Part shown: positions 63,961 to 64,000 of the stretch, one piece after another
Position numbering within the stretch: position 1 is the stretch's first letter
Layout of the letters: every line of letters starts with the position of its first letter
Assembly (NCBI GenBank): GCA_036388855.1
Contig: DASVRA010000006.1
Location: 1-64,000 of the forward strand
DNA from: DASVRA01 sp036388855
Lineage (GTDB): Bacteria; Pseudomonadota; Alphaproteobacteria; Caulobacterales; Caulobacteraceae
Reading direction: 5' to 3'
Length of the DNA stretch: 64,000 bases
Made by a program: the position numbers and the translations under genes
The notes under the pieces: generated by a model
Databases searched by the model: none
Told to the model about the DNA's origin: nothing
Seen by the model: only the letters and a program-made list of their open reading frames with translations

Positions 63961-64000
63961 GTGACGCGACGAGGTTCCGTCTCAAGGAGCCCGAGGAGAT
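63961..64000. other. Right edge, no feature
   Basis: Forty bases after the VanY-type gene; too short to assign anything. Confidence 0.3.

Overview
The window is a GC-rich (about 70%) bacterial chromosome segment, densely coding, with many 4-base ATGA/GTGA overlaps between consecutive genes. Gene content (ccmABCDG, accD-folC, ihfB-mscL, an rpmH-rnpA-yidC-engB block, a RamB/ScfR-type regulator divergent from aceA, an RcnB-like protein, a PAS_5 protein) and protein style point to an alphaproteobacterium of the Caulobacterales, possibly Phenylobacterium or a close relative. This placement is inferred from gene content, not from a marker-gene search. There is no phage, integrase, transposase, CRISPR array or rRNA; it looks like ordinary chromosome with one accessory-looking carbohydrate region.

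Layout. 1-0.45 kb: 3' end of a gene of tandem Pro-Cys repeats, closed by a strong terminator. 0.5-8.2 kb: aconitase divergent from the cytochrome c maturation operon ccmABCDG, then a small proline-rich protein and SppA. 8.3-8.6 kb: tRNA-Pro(CGG) and tRNA-Gln(TTG). 8.8-16.7 kb: RcnB-like protein, ATP-dependent DNA ligase, ihfB-mscL, an RTX-repeat protein, accD-folC, rarD. 16.9-24.4 kb: stress-type glycine-rich protein, asd, DUF885 protein, class A beta-lactamase-like lipoprotein, cell-wall hydrolase, potassium channel, PhyH-type dioxygenase. 24.5-31.4 kb: acetate/PHB carbon block with a RamB-like regulator, aceA, a small ORF, aceB, 3-hydroxybutyrate dehydrogenase and an alpha/beta hydrolase. 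31.4-42.9 kb: two divergent operons for sugar-nucleotide, glycosyl-transfer and inositol-phosphate chemistry. 42.9-48.6 kb: DUF1003, PhoH, PAS_5, secreted Cys/Pro/Gly-rich protein, DUF3108, rpmB. 47.5-53.2 kb: one minus-strand operon mnmA-inhibitor-cobT-phytase-like-lldD. 53.3-58 kb: agmatinase-like, PAP2, engB, yidC, rnpA, rpmH. 58-64 kb: second RTX protein, modAB, OsmC, a Cys-rich secreted protein, DUF72, VanY-type peptidase.

How genes work together. Aconitase, isocitrate lyase and malate synthase give the glyoxylate shunt; the regulator and aceA are divergent, and both start codons sit inside copies of a TTGTGACA motif, suggesting shared control. The main candidate for an under-described system is 31.4-42.9 kb. 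One operon encodes two NAD-dependent epimerases, a GT4, three tandem CgeB-like glycosyltransferases and a UDP-glucuronate decarboxylase. The divergent operon encodes inositol-1-phosphate synthase, a histidine phosphatase, a methyltransferase and a glycosidase-like protein whose TIM-barrel halves appear to be in swapped order. Together they look like a pathway for a methylated, inositol- or xylose-containing glycoside or glycan.

Several palindromic or tandem intergenic repeat families are present: a perfect 25-bp inverted repeat in front of aceB, a 111-bp palindromic element read in frame inside a secreted protein gene, and a repeat built on GTGCACTTCGTGCAC and GTCCGGTGAGTCCGG at two loci.
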